From assembly GCA_947561395.2 (NCBI GenBank), contig OX387184.1:10458205-10522204 (forward strand): a stretch of 64,000 nucleotides of DNA, read 5' to 3'. Shown here piece by piece: positions 35,301-47,354 of this stretch. The translations under genes and the position numbers were made by a program. This DNA is from Buxus sempervirens (Eukaryota > Streptophyta > Magnoliopsida > Buxales > Buxaceae). Under the pieces are notes generated by a model that saw nothing but the letters and a program-made list of their open reading frames with translations, did no database searches and was not told the DNA's origin. Each line of letters begins with the position of its first letter. Position 1 is the stretch's first letter.

Positions 35301-36435
35301 AGGGATTTTTATTTAAAAGAATAAAATAAAAGAAAATAGAGGTGGGAAAAGAGATATAACCACTTTATACTATCAACAAATCATTATCGACCATTTATTT
35401 CAATAATTAAGAGTCACAGGCAGCTACTGATCACTATTGATAAGGTCTATTCTCAAAGATAACAATAAAGAATCATCTTTTTCCAGTTAATATACATGGG
35501 AATAGGGCATTACGGGAAGTCCTAGTTACTGTTGTTTGGACAACTATAGGTACCTACGCATGGGAAACAACAAAGTGCTGCCTGTTTTACAGCTTTTGCA
35601 CCATAAAAAGACTGGACAAGAAATCAGCATAGAATTATCATTGCTACATGATTTAATGGACATAATAGGTTACAGAAGGCAGTATTAGTACCCATAATAC
35701 TGTATCCGAAATGGGTGTGTCCTGAAATTCCCCCACTGGCTTTTGACTGATCCCAAATGCTGCTGAATTGCATTTCTCATGACATCCTAGCATTACTTTT
35801 TTTATGACACTGTCATAGTAAATGTTGAAGACGGGATTTATACAATTAAATCATTTTTCTATTTTCAAAGTCCATTTCGTTGTCTCTAATAAAATTGGAA
35901 CAAAATGAAATGCAAACGCAATAAAATTATTCGTTTATGCCTCCCCACCAGACCACACGGCAGAGTAACTGCTCAGTGCAGTATCCGCTCTTGTAATTCA
36001 GAAGTCCAAATTTAATTAGGTTCTATAAGCAACAATGTTCACAATTCAATCAAAGTGTCCATAACTTATACAAAAAGAAGCCAGAAGAAACCATAAAGAT
36101 AGTACAAGAATTCATAACCACATCATATCCAGAGAAAAAGCAATAAAGAAACGTAGCATCAAACGATAATATGAAAACAGATAGACTAAAATCAACAGTC
36201 AGACCTCAGCCTCAAGCTTAGCAATATAGGCAATGAGAGCCGCCTTATCCCTCCGTTTGATGGAGTCTTCGTCGAAGCCAGCTTCACGGAGACGCTTCCA
36301 GATCGCTTCATCGCTAAGAGGACTTCCACCAGTTCTTGAAAGAGGAGTAGAAACATCTAAAAACCTAGAAGCAGGAGATCCAGCTTTACCGGCGCAGAAA
36401 GCGACTGCAAGTCGATCTTGCTGTGGATTCACCAT
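29348..36435 (-). CDS. CRWN4: CROWDED NUCLEI 4 / NMCP2-type nuclear lamina protein
   Basis: A plant lamin-like coiled-coil protein at the nuclear periphery. In Arabidopsis, CRWN proteins set nuclear size and shape and heterochromatin organisation. The minus-strand exons are 36435-36205, 34613-34404, 34187-33934, 33323-33053, 32963-32880, 31752-about 29828 and 29708-29396. All have GT-AG borders and consistent phase; the exon 6 donor at 29828 is the least certain. The start chosen is MVNPQQDRLAV; an in-frame Met 17 codons upstream is possible. The N-terminus has PLSDEAIWKRLREAGFDEDS and RDKAALIAYIAKLEAE, diagnostic for the CRWN4/NMCP2 branch. Next come EYQHHMGLLILE and a very long Glu/Lys/Arg coiled coil through most of exon 6. 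The tail has SSTPFSWIKRCTELIFKPSP and a basic GRKRSKSSS...KKRQNNKKRKQH stretch likely to be the nuclear localisation signal. The length of about 1100 aa matches the family (Arabidopsis is about 1000). The 3' end is uncertain: the coordinates given read through to the stop at 29348, while splicing at 29396 would add a downstream exon. Confidence 0.93.
31990..32229. repeat. 120-bp tandem duplication in a CRWN4 intron
   Basis: Two nearly identical copies, starting GCAGAAGTAAGCCAGGCTTG at 31990 and 32110, lie head to tail in the intron between exons 5 and 6 (31753-32879). Only a handful of differences are visible, so the duplication is recent. No coding or splice role is visible. Confidence 0.85.
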
Positions 36436-36957
36436 TTCTTCGAACAACAGAAACCCTAGAATTCGTTTCGCTTCTTCTCCTCTCACGGACTGGAAAAGTT
36501 GGACTCGATACTCATTTTCTCATCCGTTTCTGCACTTTATTGCCCGTGGAATCTGAAAGTGCCTTTACCTTTAAACGGGCACCGGTGTTCCGATTCGCTC
36601 GGCCTCGCAATTACGAAAACGGAAAAATAAAAATAGACGAGTTTGAATTTTGAAAATCGATTCGAATTTCTCACTTTCCAAAAACAAATAAGAGGAGAGG
36701 AGCTCAGTGGGGTTTACGAACAGAAGTGAAATAAGCACTTTTGGAATCTGGACTTCCTGACTTTTAATAATTACGGTTATTAATTAGTTTATTAAGATAT
36801 TAATTGACAGTTATAATACTGGTGAGTGGTGACTCATCCATCCATCCCAGTCAATTACAGTGGACAAAATAAAATTATTTAGAAGAGGAGATAATACAAG
36901 GGAAATTAATTTTTAGTGATAGTTTTTTATAATAACTAAAATTCAGTCATCAAAGTT

Positions 36958-38272
36958 TTTTTTGGGTGGGGGGGGGGGGGGGGGGGGGGGGGGGAACGAC
37001 TACCTTCGTTAGTAACGCAAAAACAGTACATTCTAGGCATCTGCCGGAAGCTGAAACAAAAGACACAAAGGGGGAAATTTTAACCAAGTACATGAAAATT
37101 CTTCAATCGCAAAATTTGCTAGAAGGTCTGCAACTTGATTCCCTTTTCTACAACGATGTGAAAAGATGACTATGCTGAATCTTGCACATAACTGACGAGC
37201 TTGTGATAAAACGCCATGAATCCTCCATGGATAGGTTGCATTTCGTCTGGCTAAGAGTTTAATAACAGTGAGAGAATCCTCTTCCAAAATAAGATGAGCT
37301 ACATTCAAAGCAAGAGCCAACTTTATCCCTTCCAATGCACCCAATGCCTCCGCAAGTAATGCCAAATCAGCACCTACAATGGAAGCGAAACCTCCTAAAA
37401 AATTGCCATTATGGTCTCTACACCTCCAACCGCAGCTTTCTATTCCGACTGTCTCCAAGCCCCATCGAAATTCATCTTCACGAATGGATAATCAGGTCCT
37501 ATCCATTGAATAAGACGTGGAGTCCTTTGCTTGACCACTGCCTTATCATGATTCCATAGAAGTTCTAAATCTTTGTTCATACCAGCAAACATACCACAAG
37601 CCATTTCCACTGACAATTTTTTTCCTTCCCATGCTGCTCCATTGCGATTTTTCCGTATTGTCCAACCAAAATTTGCAATGTTTGTGAGGAACTATAGAAT
37701 ATTAAAATCATTGTTAGATGGTTGCATCGTAGTTAAACATTCAAACCATTGGAAAAAAGAATTCTGTTGGCCGAGGCTTTGAGTTGTTCCACCTATGGCT
37801 TTAAACCAAACAGCCCTTGAGAAAGGGCAATTAAGCCAAAGGTGTTCTATCGACTCTATGCTTTGTTGACATAAATAGCAGCTGCTCACTCCTCCACCAA
37901 TTCGGCCATTAACCAACTCCCCCGTAGGAATACTTCCATTTAGACTTTTCCACAAGAAAAGCTTGATCTTTCCAGCACACTTTAAATGCCAAATTTTTAA
38001 CCATAAAGGGTTAGTGGAATCTAAATTAGCATGCATCAACATTCTATATGCAAAAGCCACGGCAAAATTACCTTGACCAGTACCTTTCCAGTGCCTAATA
38101 TCATTCCTCAAAAATGTACATACCTGAGTTGCAGTAATTCTTTGAATGGTCTCAACTGTCCAAAACTTTGAAAGTAATGTCAGGTTCCAGGATGCTCCAT
38201 GTGGCAGTAACAATTGATCTATTGTATTTATATCAAATTAATCAGCATTTTGTTGGACCTGAAGTGTTTGGA
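36958..38272 (-). mobile_element. 5'-truncated LINE with 10-bp TSD
   Basis: The 3' end of a plant L1-type LINE on the minus strand. From 38213 to 37692 a frame encodes the zinc-binding tail of the reverse transcriptase (FAVAFAYRMLM, CAGKIKLFLWKSLNGSIPTG, CYLCQQSIESIEHLWLNCPF). From 37458 to 37033 another encodes RNase H (CGWRCRDHNGNFLGG, LLAEALGALEGIKLAL, LILEEDSLTVIKLL, GNQVADLLANFA). The two are not in one open frame, so the copy is dead. Near the 3' end is a run of 27 C (minus strand), then CACCC and a short A tail. It is flanked by CATCAAAGTT at 36948-36957 and 38273-38282, a perfect 10-bp TSD. The polymerase region is missing by 5' truncation. Confidence 0.85.
36968..36994. repeat. Homopolymer of 27 G
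   Basis: An uninterrupted G run on the plus strand (C run in the LINE sense) near the 3' end of the LINE. An open frame reading poly-Gly across it is meaningless. The exact length may be a sequencing or assembly estimate. Confidence 0.9.
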
Positions 38273-38631
38273 CATCAAAGTTCTTGGTTTAAAAAGCCTT
38301 TATCAAAATCATTAAATTTTAGTGACATTTTACCATTACAAACCATTCTTCCAAGAATGCACTTATACTAATCAATTAAATGACTTGTATCTTCCAACAC
38401 ACTAACTTGTACAAGTCATTTGAATAAGTGACATAAGGACATTCTTGGAAGATTTGGGATGTAAAAGTAAAATATCACTAAAATTTAATTTACCAAAACT
38501 CAATTCCAACCTTTTGGAATAATTAAAATTAATCATAATTATAGAAAAGATTTAAAAAGAAATAATATTTTCTATTATAATTTTTATTTGGACAAAATTA
38601 CCACTTTTTCACATATAGCACACTAAATTAT

Positions 38632-38993
38632 TGGGGAAATTGGTTTTTAGTGCAACTTTTTCAAAATAATTCATCTTTAATCGGCCAATTCTTGAAAATT
38701 AGAAATTAGTGTTACTTTTTTAAAATATTTGAGAATCAATATCATTTTACTGTTCATGAAGACTTTCTTCCAACAATGCCCTTAAAAGACTTCGAAAACA
38801 TTTTCACTTATTTCGGTACAAGTGAGGTTTGCAAGTCTTTTGAGGGTATTTTTGGAAGAAATTCTTCATTAATAGTAAAATGACACTAATTCTCAATTAT
38901 TTTAAAAAAGTATCACTAATTCTCAATTTTCAAGAATTGGCCGATTGAATTTGGTTTATTTTGAAAAAGTATCACTAAAAACCAAATTTCCCC
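38632..38993. mobile_element. MITE with long TIRs, 8-bp TSD TAAATTAT
   Basis: A 362-bp foldback element. The left end GGGGAAATTGGTTTTTAGTG and the right end CACTAAAAACCAAATTTCCCC are inverted. The symmetry extends inward through TCTTTAATCGGCCAATTCTT and its partner near 38930-38950. The 8-bp flanks TAAATTAT at 38624-38631 and 38994-39001 are identical. There is no transposase. Confidence 0.85.
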
Positions 38994-39013
38994 TAAATTA
39001 TCATAGGGTACAC

Positions 39014-39573
39014 TAGGGTTGTAAACGGCCGGATTCAGACCGAATCCACCAAGATCTGAATCCGATTAAATATCCAACGAATCTTTCATATTTGTTATTG
39101 AATTTGAATCCAAATATAGTTATAAAATCCGTATTTGAATCCGATTATTTGATTAAATGTTTGAATTTGAACAATTCAATTAAACAACTTTGTTTACTAT
39201 AATTATACTAAATCATACTTCAAATAATTTTAAAATCTATATCTTAGGGTCACATTTAAGATGATATATATGTTATTTTTAAAAAAAAGAATATTAAACT
39301 TACTTAAGCATCCTTAGAACTCTAAAAATATTACAAACATCTATAAGAAGAGGCCTCTTGGGAATCATGCCAAACAAAATATGCAGTTTTCCAAAACATC
39401 CCTTATACACTATTGAAAAGATTTATTAATAAAAGGATAAAATGATCAAAATTGCCCTAACTTTTACAAAAACTAACAATAGACAATTAAACAGGTCATG
39501 ATCCAATTAAATCGGATTATTTAATCGGAAATGGGCAGTAAACAGGTCATGATCCGACCTATTGACAGCCCTA
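39014..39573. mobile_element. hAT-type MITE, perfect 8-bp TSD GGGTACAC
   Basis: A 560-bp element with ends TAGGGTTGTAAACGG and the inverted ATTGACAGCCCTA. It is flanked by identical GGGTACAC at 39006-39013 and 39574-39581. Subterminal sequences are rich in ATCCGATTAAAT-type words, as in the other TAGGG elements here. No coding sequence. Confidence 0.88.
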
Positions 39574-39581
39574 GGGTACAC

Positions 39582-41020
39582 CATATTATCATAATGCACA
39601 CATCATACTGTGAAAATTATAATAATAAACAACTTTATCTTCTTAAATATTTTCTAAAAATGTACTATTTTACAATTATTTTAGAAACCATCACTACATT
39701 ATTATTTATTTGATATTTGATGATTGAAACCTAATATTGCTTAGGAGCTAGGGTGCTACTTTGCTAAATAATCCGTTGTACGAATAAAGAACTTTTAATA
39801 CTTAAGTTATGTCTAATGAAAGGATAGCAATTTTGTAGGCCATGGAAGGAAATTACATGGACTTGTTTACACAAATTTGTCATTTGAAATCAAACGGATC
39901 AAATGTGCAAATACAAATAAATTTTTATTTTTATTAAAAATAATGTGGTATAATTCTCAGTGATTCCTTTGATTCTTTTCTTCAAAAATTTTCAATATGG
40001 GGGCTATAATAGTTTGATCCTAAATTGGTCTCTTGACAAACTTCATGAAAGACAAACAAAGTGGTAGGTCTAGTGGATTCTACATGTTGATCTGTGCTGG
40101 ATTTGGTGAGAAGTCTTCGGCTTGCAAGCTTGTTGAAGATCTCGGGAAATTTCGGTATTTGATATTGATCTCTGGGCTGTGGAGCATATCAGAGACGGGA
40201 GTGCTTAAATCTTCAGATCTTGAGTGCTATTTTTGAGCTTCAAGTCTTCAATGCTTCAAGGTTTCTGGAGTCTTTAGAACAACAACACTTCGATTCTTCA
40301 GAGATTTTGGTCTTTAGAATAGTAGTACTTCAGTTCTTCAGGGTTTAAGTCTTCAGAGTTGCAGGGCTTCGCTTTTTCTTCTGTAGACTTCTCATGTCTT
40401 TTAAATGGAGAGAGAACTACCCTATTTGCAGATGTGGAGATGATAGAGTTTTCTAGATCTAAAACCTTTTAGAGAATTATCATTATTTAAATTTGCAGAG
40501 ATAATTCTCTATTCTTTAAGAATTATCAAGAATTATGATGATTCTTATATTTTTAAAATTATCAAAATAGATCATTTTTAGTGGGGCCTATGAGTAGCTT
40601 ACGTAGCTTTTTTGTAGAGAGAAAATTCCATTTATTTTATTTAAATAATTTTATCTCTAAATGAGGTCCACACTTTTGTGAGATTTTGTCATGTGGCATT
40701 TTTTTTATTCTAAAAAATTTCCCTTCCTACAAGACTTAAACCTAGATGAGCAAAACTCAACACAAATGGGAGTATATGTAAGGAAGCTTCTATGTAATAG
40801 GGGTAATTATCAAGGATGATGCAGACAATTGATTGGGCCATTACAAATAATAGTATTGAAGTATGGGCTTTTCGATTGGGATAATGGATTTAGGAAAATC
40901 AAAGGTGAAATAGACTCTCAACTTACCCTGTCAGCCGTACATGCTTCTAGAGGATCAAGATTGGTCTCTACTAGATTATCTTTATAATGTCAAAAGAGAT
41001 ATTTTTGCAAACAAAAGGGG
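39582..41020. other. Intergenic DNA, no gene seen
   Basis: AT-rich sequence without a supported gene. Around 40120-40400 there are repeated CTTCAGATCTTGAG / CTTCAGGGTTT-like words, which suggest an old repeat remnant that cannot be assigned. Confidence 0.4.
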
Positions 41021-42050
41021 AAGGGGGGTACCAGTGTGGTCGACTGCTTGGACGTGATCATAGGGGCTTCCTTTCCGTTGCCGAATGTTCGGATTGAACC
41101 ATAACTACCAAATCAACCCGCCTTAGTGGGGGAATTGGACAGTTACCATAATACCACAAGAGTTGTTTACATCCGCCGTAGTCCGGTAGTAGAATTGAGT
41201 CCTACATGACTACAAGTCTCCCTAAAATAGAGAAGTGGGGTCCATTAAGAAACCCCATTACGTAGGATTTGTTGAGAAAAAGTCCACAGGATAAGCAGCT
41301 TATAAATAGGGACCTGCAGGCAAGGGAAAAAGATCCATCGATTAATACACAACACAACTACATTTAGCTATTCCGGTTTCATCAGACCCCCCATCCGGTC
41401 TCCTCAGACCACTATACTCTCATGTTATCCTCATAGCATGAAGTAGCCTATCCTTCTGTTACTTCCTGTCGTAACAACACATGGAGATCCCCCTTACTCC
41501 TCTTGGACAAGGTTAAGAAGATACGCCTTGCTCTGATCACGACTTGGTACGATCTCGCTTACTCCTTCAACCAAGGCTAAGGGCAATCACTATATGCACC
41601 CCGGAACCAGTAATCATCAAGGCTGCCCCCGATCTCTTTTCTCTATACTCCGATCAAGGCTATAGGGAAACAGGCGGCAGGTACCGAGATATTGTAGCTA
41701 TTATTTTTACTTTTTATTTATTCTCGTCACTATCTATACTTAAGTGGCCGTCACTCTACACGGCACTCAGTTTCTGCAGATTCTACATCAAACGGCCACC
41801 ACCAACGTGGCCGTCGTCTATGTTGCCATAAAATTGGGGGAAGAATCTTGGAGGATAAACCCCCAATCCTCTCAACAATCGCCGGGTCAGAAGTCTTCAA
41901 ATCTAGAGACAGCTAGGTCGTATCTGAACCGCAACCTATTCGGTTATGCATGCGATTGGCGCCAAAGTGAAAAGTATCCGACTCCTTGCATCGGCACAAA
42001 TGCTGGCACACCTGCGCACTCACACGTCCTCGAGTCGAACTGAAAATGAT
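41021..42050 (+). mobile_element. Probable LTR-retroelement remnant
   Basis: A TATA-like TTATAAATAGGGACC at about 41301 is followed by a long GC-richer transcribed-looking stretch and then by ATTGGCGCCAAAG at about 41955, which resembles the primer-site junction of plant Gypsy elements. No second LTR, TSD or protein domain is found, so the limits and family are uncertain. It is a fossil at best. Confidence 0.3.
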
Positions 42051-43062
42051 GGGAACAAGAGTGCACCGTTATTTCAGGTGGAGATAATTGCCCCTATCCT
42101 TAGATAGACCCTATAGGTAGGGGATTTGATCCTGAGACCTTTGGCCTCCAAACCAATTAGACCTTTGGCCTCCAAACCAGATGGAAGTAACCCGTAGGAG
42201 AGCTTGGACAGTCAATCACAAGCACACCATAAGGAGACCCTGTATGGTAAATCTCAAGCACCAACTTCTCTCTTATCAAAAGAAATTTAAAAAAAGAAAA
42301 AGAAAAAAAGAACATACTTTTCATCTGTAATTTTCTTATGATTTCAATCTGTTTAATAATTCCTGAATGTGTTTTACAATGCTACAGCATTCGTATGCTA
42401 CAGTTTTTTCTTTCCATTTTATTTTTCTGGTAAGAAAACAATAAGATAAGATCTATGCGCCAGTCGATGGTGAGGAATTCGAGCATTGTAGTTGTTGGGA
42501 ATTCGGCCCACCCAGATTGGGCCTACAAACAGGGTTCAACAACTAAATAAGCGATGGATGGGTGGATGGGTTTAGTCCCTTTTTCTTCCGTGGGCCAAAA
42601 TTAAGCTTCTAATTGTCCGATTTGTGCGTACATCTAATCCAAGTACAGGAGACGTTATTACTGAGTTTCATATTCTGATAACAAACTTATTGAAAGATAG
42701 AAAACAATATGAGCAAAAGAGAGGGATTCTTTGCCTGTGTTATCTTTTCCAATCCTTTTTCACAAATTTTTATATCTTTTTTCTAATTTTATTTTATTTT
42801 ATTTTACCCATTTCTCTTGCTAACTCACTAGACTCATAATAAATACTCATTCCTACAATCGGTTATTTCTATTGCTAGCGCATACACGCAGAATCCTAGT
42901 CGCTGGCCTAACCCCTGTGGAGACGGTTACTAAATAGGATCCTCAAGCCTGACGAAGTACCAAGCCTGACGAACACCTGTATGTGTGTAGGCAAACTGTT
43001 TGACAACGGCCCCGTATCATCTGCAGCACAAATATCCTTCATACAGTCCTACGTTAAGACAA
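42051..43062. other. Intergenic DNA with small repeats
   Basis: A 24-26-bp tandem duplication of GACCTTTGGCCTCCAAACCA lies at about 42137-42180. TGTTGGGAATTCGG at 42493 looks like an LTR start, but no matching end was found. No gene is supported. Confidence 0.4.
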
Positions 43063-43113
43063 ATTGATGTGGGGTCACAGAATATTCACTTGGTACGCCC
43101 CACATCAATGTGT
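43063..43113. repeat. Short inverted repeat ATTGATGTGGGG
   Basis: Arms ATTGATGTGGGG and CCCCACATCAAT surround a 27-bp spacer. The cause is unknown; possibly the ends of a much-deleted element. Confidence 0.6.
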
Positions 43114-43418
43114 CTTGTTCTAAGTCTGTTTGGTGGATCTTTATTGTAGGTGATACAGCACCTTTGAGAACATCTAAGATTTTGAGATGCAGATCCTTGC
43201 TTAGGTTAGGGTTTTGTGAGTTACCACCGTCTGTCTACAGTGTGGGTGTAAATAGGAAGATACATCATGGTGCAATCCCGGGCCCACACATTCATTTGCC
43301 TTGCTATTTACATCGGTCGTTGTAGACTATGTGTAGTCGGGTTTTGCAAGGTTCATAAACCTTTAACCGAAAAAAAAAAAGGAAAAAAAAAAAGAAAAGA
43401 GAGGGAGAAAGAGAGTAA

Positions 43419-44578
43419 GGTTGCGTTTGGTAACGCTTTTCAGAAGTACTTTTTTGCTTTTGAAAGCAAAAAATTGCTTTTAAAAGCAAAAGTACCATTT
43501 GGTAATACACACGAGAAGCAATTTACTAAAAGCAAAGAAGAAATTTTATTGCTTTTCACCGGAAGCAACAAAACGTTGCTTCTCAATTTTTTTTACAAAA
43601 TTGCTTTATTGCTTTCAAAATCCCTTGATACTCTATTGCTTTATTCCTATATTAAAGATGATGCCTCCATACTCACTTAAGAAGCAACAACGTATTGTTA
43701 TCGCTAGAGCCGGCAAAATGCCACCCTGACCCGACGGGTCAACCTGATTATAAACGGGTTAGGTTGACCTGTTTATTAATTGGGTTGGGGTTTCCCCAAC
43801 CTGCCAGTAATCGGGTCAACCCGATTATGACCCGCCAACCCGACAGGTAACCTGATTAAAAAAAAAGGTGGCAAAAGTATCATGTTTTGACCTGATTAAC
43901 CCCAAAACCCGACCCGAACCCGGTACAACCGAATCCAATTAACCCCCTAATCCTATTTTAATAATATTTTTTGAAAAATAATAGTAATCGGGTCAACCCG
44001 ATTATGACCCGCCCGATAGGTAACCCGATTAAAAAAAAAAGATGGCAAAAGTATCATGTTTCGACCCCGATTAACCCCAAAAACCCGACCCGAACCCGGT
44101 ACAACTGGATCCAATTAACCCCCCCCAACTTTATTTTAATAATATTTCTTGAAAAAAAAAAAATAATAATAATAAATAGGTTGGCGGGTTGAACCCGTTT
44201 ATTGGCGGGTTGGGTTTGGGTTGGGGGTTTTCCAACCAGCCTTAATTTAGTCCAACCCGATTATGACCCGATTAACCCCAACCCGATTATTTGAATGTAA
44301 TTAAATGACTATTTTATGAATCTTTTATAATATTGGACTTATATTTTTGAGTATATTTCTGAGTACAATACATAAATTGTGTACAATACTTTTATGAAAG
44401 CAAAAAGCAATTTCTATGTTACTGCAATTACCAAACATGCTTTTTTGCTTTTTAGAAGCAAAGCAAAAGTTTACCAAACGCATTTGTTTCAAGAAAAGAT
44501 CATTCGAAAAGCATGAAATTGCTTTTTTGCTTTCTTGCTTTTAGAAGCAAAAAAGCAAAAGCGTTACCAAACGCAGCC
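43419..44578. mobile_element. Tourist/Harbinger-like element, TSD TAA, with an insert
   Basis: The left end GGTTGCGTTTGGTAACGCTT and the right end AAGCGTTACCAAACGCAGCC are near-perfect inverted repeats flanked by TAA at 43416-43418 and 44579-44581. A 3-bp TAA/TTA duplication is the mark of PIF/Harbinger (Tourist) insertion. Subterminal DNA repeats AAAGCAAAA words. A hAT-like segment (43705 to about 44283) sits inside. No transposase is present. Confidence 0.8.
43705..44283. mobile_element. hAT-like CCCGAC/GGGTCAACC element nested in the Tourist
   Basis: It starts TAGAGCCGGCAAAATGCCAC and then carries CCCGACGGGTCAACC and AACGGGTTAGGTTGACC blocks, matching the ends of the elements at 59064-62533. 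A segment is duplicated internally (43800-43930 and 43985-44120). A clean right end and TSD were not found, so this copy is likely truncated. Confidence 0.6.
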
Positions 44579-44639
44579 TAAAAGTGCTCCACAAGAAAAC
44601 TAGGGAACACAAAATGTGCCTTTTAGCCGATTTGCATCT

Positions 44640-44746
44640 CCTATAGTATACACTTTATACACCCCCTCATATTTATTGGGGACCTAACATTCATTTTGGG
44701 GCCCCACACATCCCATGTGAGGGGGGTGTATTACGTATATAGTTTA
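44640..44746. repeat. Small foldback sequence
   Basis: TATACACTTTATACACCCCCTCA on the left is mirrored by TGAGGGGGGTGTATTACGTATA on the right around a GGGGCCCC-containing centre. It is probably a small MITE, but the TSD is unclear. Confidence 0.5.
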
Positions 44747-45459
44747 TGGTGTGGACGATGTGCATTGCTTTTTAACATAACATCTTTGAACCGGTCACGC
44801 ATGCATCAGAATTGAAAAAGAAAAATGGAAAGGGCCAAGCTTTATTTATTTATTTGTGGGCCCAGCATAAGTTTCGGAAACACATGTTGAGGCCGAATGC
44901 ACTGCACCTTTTCCAGCGAAAATCTTGTAGTGCATTGCTTCTGGTCGTCTCGTCCCATGTGAAGGTCACTTTCCGGGCCTCCAAATGGAAGTGCAGTGTC
45001 TCTTTAATTTCCCCGTAACTTTTGTTTTTCTTTCCAATGAGACATGTAGAAGATGATGTTTCTGGTGTGATCGTGCATCGGACTACTTAATCTTCTTTGC
45101 GTGATTGTCGATTAGTGTTCATGTGACTTTCTATTCATTGGGCTAAGGAATATTTGGCGTATATTTTCTGCTTTTCTACTTCTTATAAGAAAACTTGAGA
45201 TTTTTATATTTTCTTCTTCTGTTGTTGTCATCGTAACACTTTTATCCGGTGGATGAATTATCTGATTAATTTAAATCGTTTGTTTGACAAAGGCCCACAT
45301 TAGTTAATTATGTGTTTATAATATATAAAACTCGTAAGCCTTAATAAATACATATATTTAGAATAGGGGAGTGCAGGCACCAGGTAGCAAAATATATATA
45401 TATATATTTCAAAAAGAAGGACATTTTGGGTATAGAATGCTAGCCAGAAAAAAAAGAAA
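44747..45459. other. Intergenic DNA, no gene seen
   Basis: No supported gene. An AT microsatellite lies at about 45390-45408. The short frame starting near 44812 has no recognisable motif. Confidence 0.4.
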
Positions 45460-45664
45460 TGGGATCATCTACGGTTGAGCACGTAAATGAGCTCAACCGT
45501 ACCCCATGTTTGCTTGCCAAGTAGGCAAGCAAACACCCTCTCTCCTTTGTCTTCAGAATGAGGAAATGAAAAAATGGTTTTCACTTTTTCAAAAGGTGTT
45601 TGTTTGCCTACTTGACAAGCAAATATTGGGTATGGTTGAGCTCATCGTAGATGATCCAATTCCC
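45460..45664. mobile_element. Foldback MITE, about 205 bp
   Basis: The left arm begins TGGGATCATCTACGGTTGAG and the right arm ends GAGCTCATCGTAGATGATCC. Inner arms GTTTGCTTGCCAAGTAGGCA and TGCCTACTTGACAAGCAAA also pair. No coding sequence; the TSD is uncertain. Confidence 0.7.
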
Positions 45665-46479
45665 AAAAAAAAATCTTTGTTTTATGATTAATATATATAA
45701 TGTTATTCTAATTTTCTAATTTAAAATTAAATTCATGAAAATGAAAAGTGTGTATTTCAAGTAAGTGCTTGGGAATGGAAAAAAGATTTTTTTTTTTTTT
45801 TTTTTGGTTCAAAAACTTGGCACTTGAGTTTATATGCTCTGAGATCATTGCCGACGTCAGGGACAATGGGGGCCATGTATCACGTGAATTAGTGACTGGA
45901 AAATGGAAATGATCTCGGAGTAAATCAAGGAAACAACGAATGAGATTATAAATACGATACGACTGGTGTCCGGTTCTCTCTAAAAAGATTAAGGTCGCTC
46001 TCCTACCGTCCTACGGTCATTATAAATCAGACTACTTAATTAATGTTGTCGACTAGCGATCATGTGACTGTCCGCTCATTGGCCAGGCAGCGAATACAAA
46101 TATCCCAACAGTCACGAATATATTTGTCTTATATTTGCGCTTCTATCTCCTTCGACCTTCGAGGATAACAGAAATTATCTTCTGTCTTCTCTAACCGATT
46201 TAACGTCCTCTGTCCAATCAGTGTCCAATCAGAGAGCACAGGGCACCCGTGACCCATGTGTTAATTAAACGGCCGTTGCACATAGAAATTTAAGTTTAAG
46301 TTGATAGGAGAAGGCGTAATTATATAATGGGCCCAAATATGATATTTCAACACATGCCGCCTTTGGTCACAATTAAGCCGGCCACATGCCGGTTCATAGG
46401 GGAGATGGAGGTTGTAGTGAGTAGTGACCTGAGAAATGGGTCACTTGTTGCATCACCATCTTAGGACAAATAATAAACC
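45665..46479. other. Intergenic DNA upstream of the PR-1 cluster
   Basis: A T run of about 23 lies at 45785-45807. No gene is seen. GACTACTTAAT-containing sequence near 46029 echoes that near 45083, suggesting an old local duplication. Confidence 0.4.
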
Positions 46480-46649
46480 GTCCTCTCGTGACGTGTGCAA
46501 TCTATAAACCTTCTTATGTTATTAACTTATTTAGCCCACAGTTTATGACTTACAATATATAATCGTAAATAGTAAATCTTGTGACTTCTTTTTAGGTATC
46601 AATTTATAATGCAGACCATAAACCTTCTGGCCCCTTTTTCTTTTTTTTA

Positions 46650-47037
46650 AAATTTGCCCTCCCCAAACAAAACAATCCTCTACTATTTTAAATTAACTAT
46701 CTCGTGCTGTTTATTTAAGTTAGCCCACATTTTCTACGCACGTAGCGCGTGCAGCCCCCTAGTATAATATGAAAGGAACCAACAATGTTGTTCTATACTG
46801 TTTAACTTACTATGTACTTTGGAATATATCGAAATTATTCTGATGATTCCATCTATACTATTAATAAAGAGAAGAGGGGGGAATATTCTCTTCAGATTCT
46901 GGCCTCCCTTTTATTTTTCCAAACCTTGCCCTCTCCAAACAAAACAACCACCCATTATTTTAAACTAACTACCTTAGACTGTTTATCTAAGTGGGCCACG
47001 TTTTCTACGCGCATAGCGCATGCAGCCCCTAGTATAC
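46650..47037. repeat. Direct repeat of about 117 bp upstream of the first PR-1 gene
   Basis: 46650-46766 and 46921-47037 share CCAAACAAAACAA, TTTTAAA(T/C)TAACTA and TTTTCTACGC, and both end in GCAGCCCC(C)TAGTATA. They are about 80 percent alike by eye and 271 bp apart. Confidence 0.75.
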
Positions 47038-47348
47038 ATATATTCGAACACACACAATTATATAGACACGTACAAGCATGCGCCGGCAGTTTTTTAATCA
47101 TTAATTTTATCAAGGCATGGATGATGTGTTAACTATTGGTTGTTCTTGTGTTAATTTGGTCTTTAGCTTGAATTAGGCTTTGTGAAGTGGCAATTATATA
47201 TAGAGACAGTTAATTAATCATGGGGACATTCATCAAGTGAACAGGAAAAAAATAAAAGCCGTATTCGAAAGGAAAATAGAGATTATCTAGGAGTGATTCA
47301 AGGAAATTTACAACGAATTAGATAATGCATAGAGATATATAAAGAGAT

Positions 47349-47354
47349 TTGACT
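47349..47354 (+). promoter_or_regulatory. W-box in the first PR-1 promoter
   Basis: TTGACT inside GAGATTTGACTTTCAAGG, 369 bp before the start codon. The same box sits in the same block of the second gene at 50263-50268. W-boxes bind WRKY factors and are typical of salicylate-responsive PR-1 promoters. Function here is inferred. Confidence 0.5.

Larger units (their letters stand above)
36899..38520. mobile_element. AGTGATA-type MITE interrupted by a LINE
   Basis: The left part, 36899-36957 (GGGAAATTAATTTTTAGTGA), and the right part from 38273 belong to one MITE family seen again at 38632-38993 and around 54136-62655. The right part holds an inverted pair, TTTAGTGACATTTTACCATT near 38320 and AAAAGTAAAATATCACTAAA near 38464-38483, around a palindromic core containing CATTCTTCCAAGAATG. 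The LINE at 36958-38272 separates the two parts. The outer right limit is approximate. Confidence 0.6.

Noticed and set aside
36966-37169. Frame beginning with poly-Gly
   Set aside because: It reads through the 27-base G run and the antisense of the LINE RNase H region.
42493-43029. Possible LTR starting TGTTGGGAATTC
   Set aside because: No matching CA end with the expected GTAGT duplication was found, so the call was not made.
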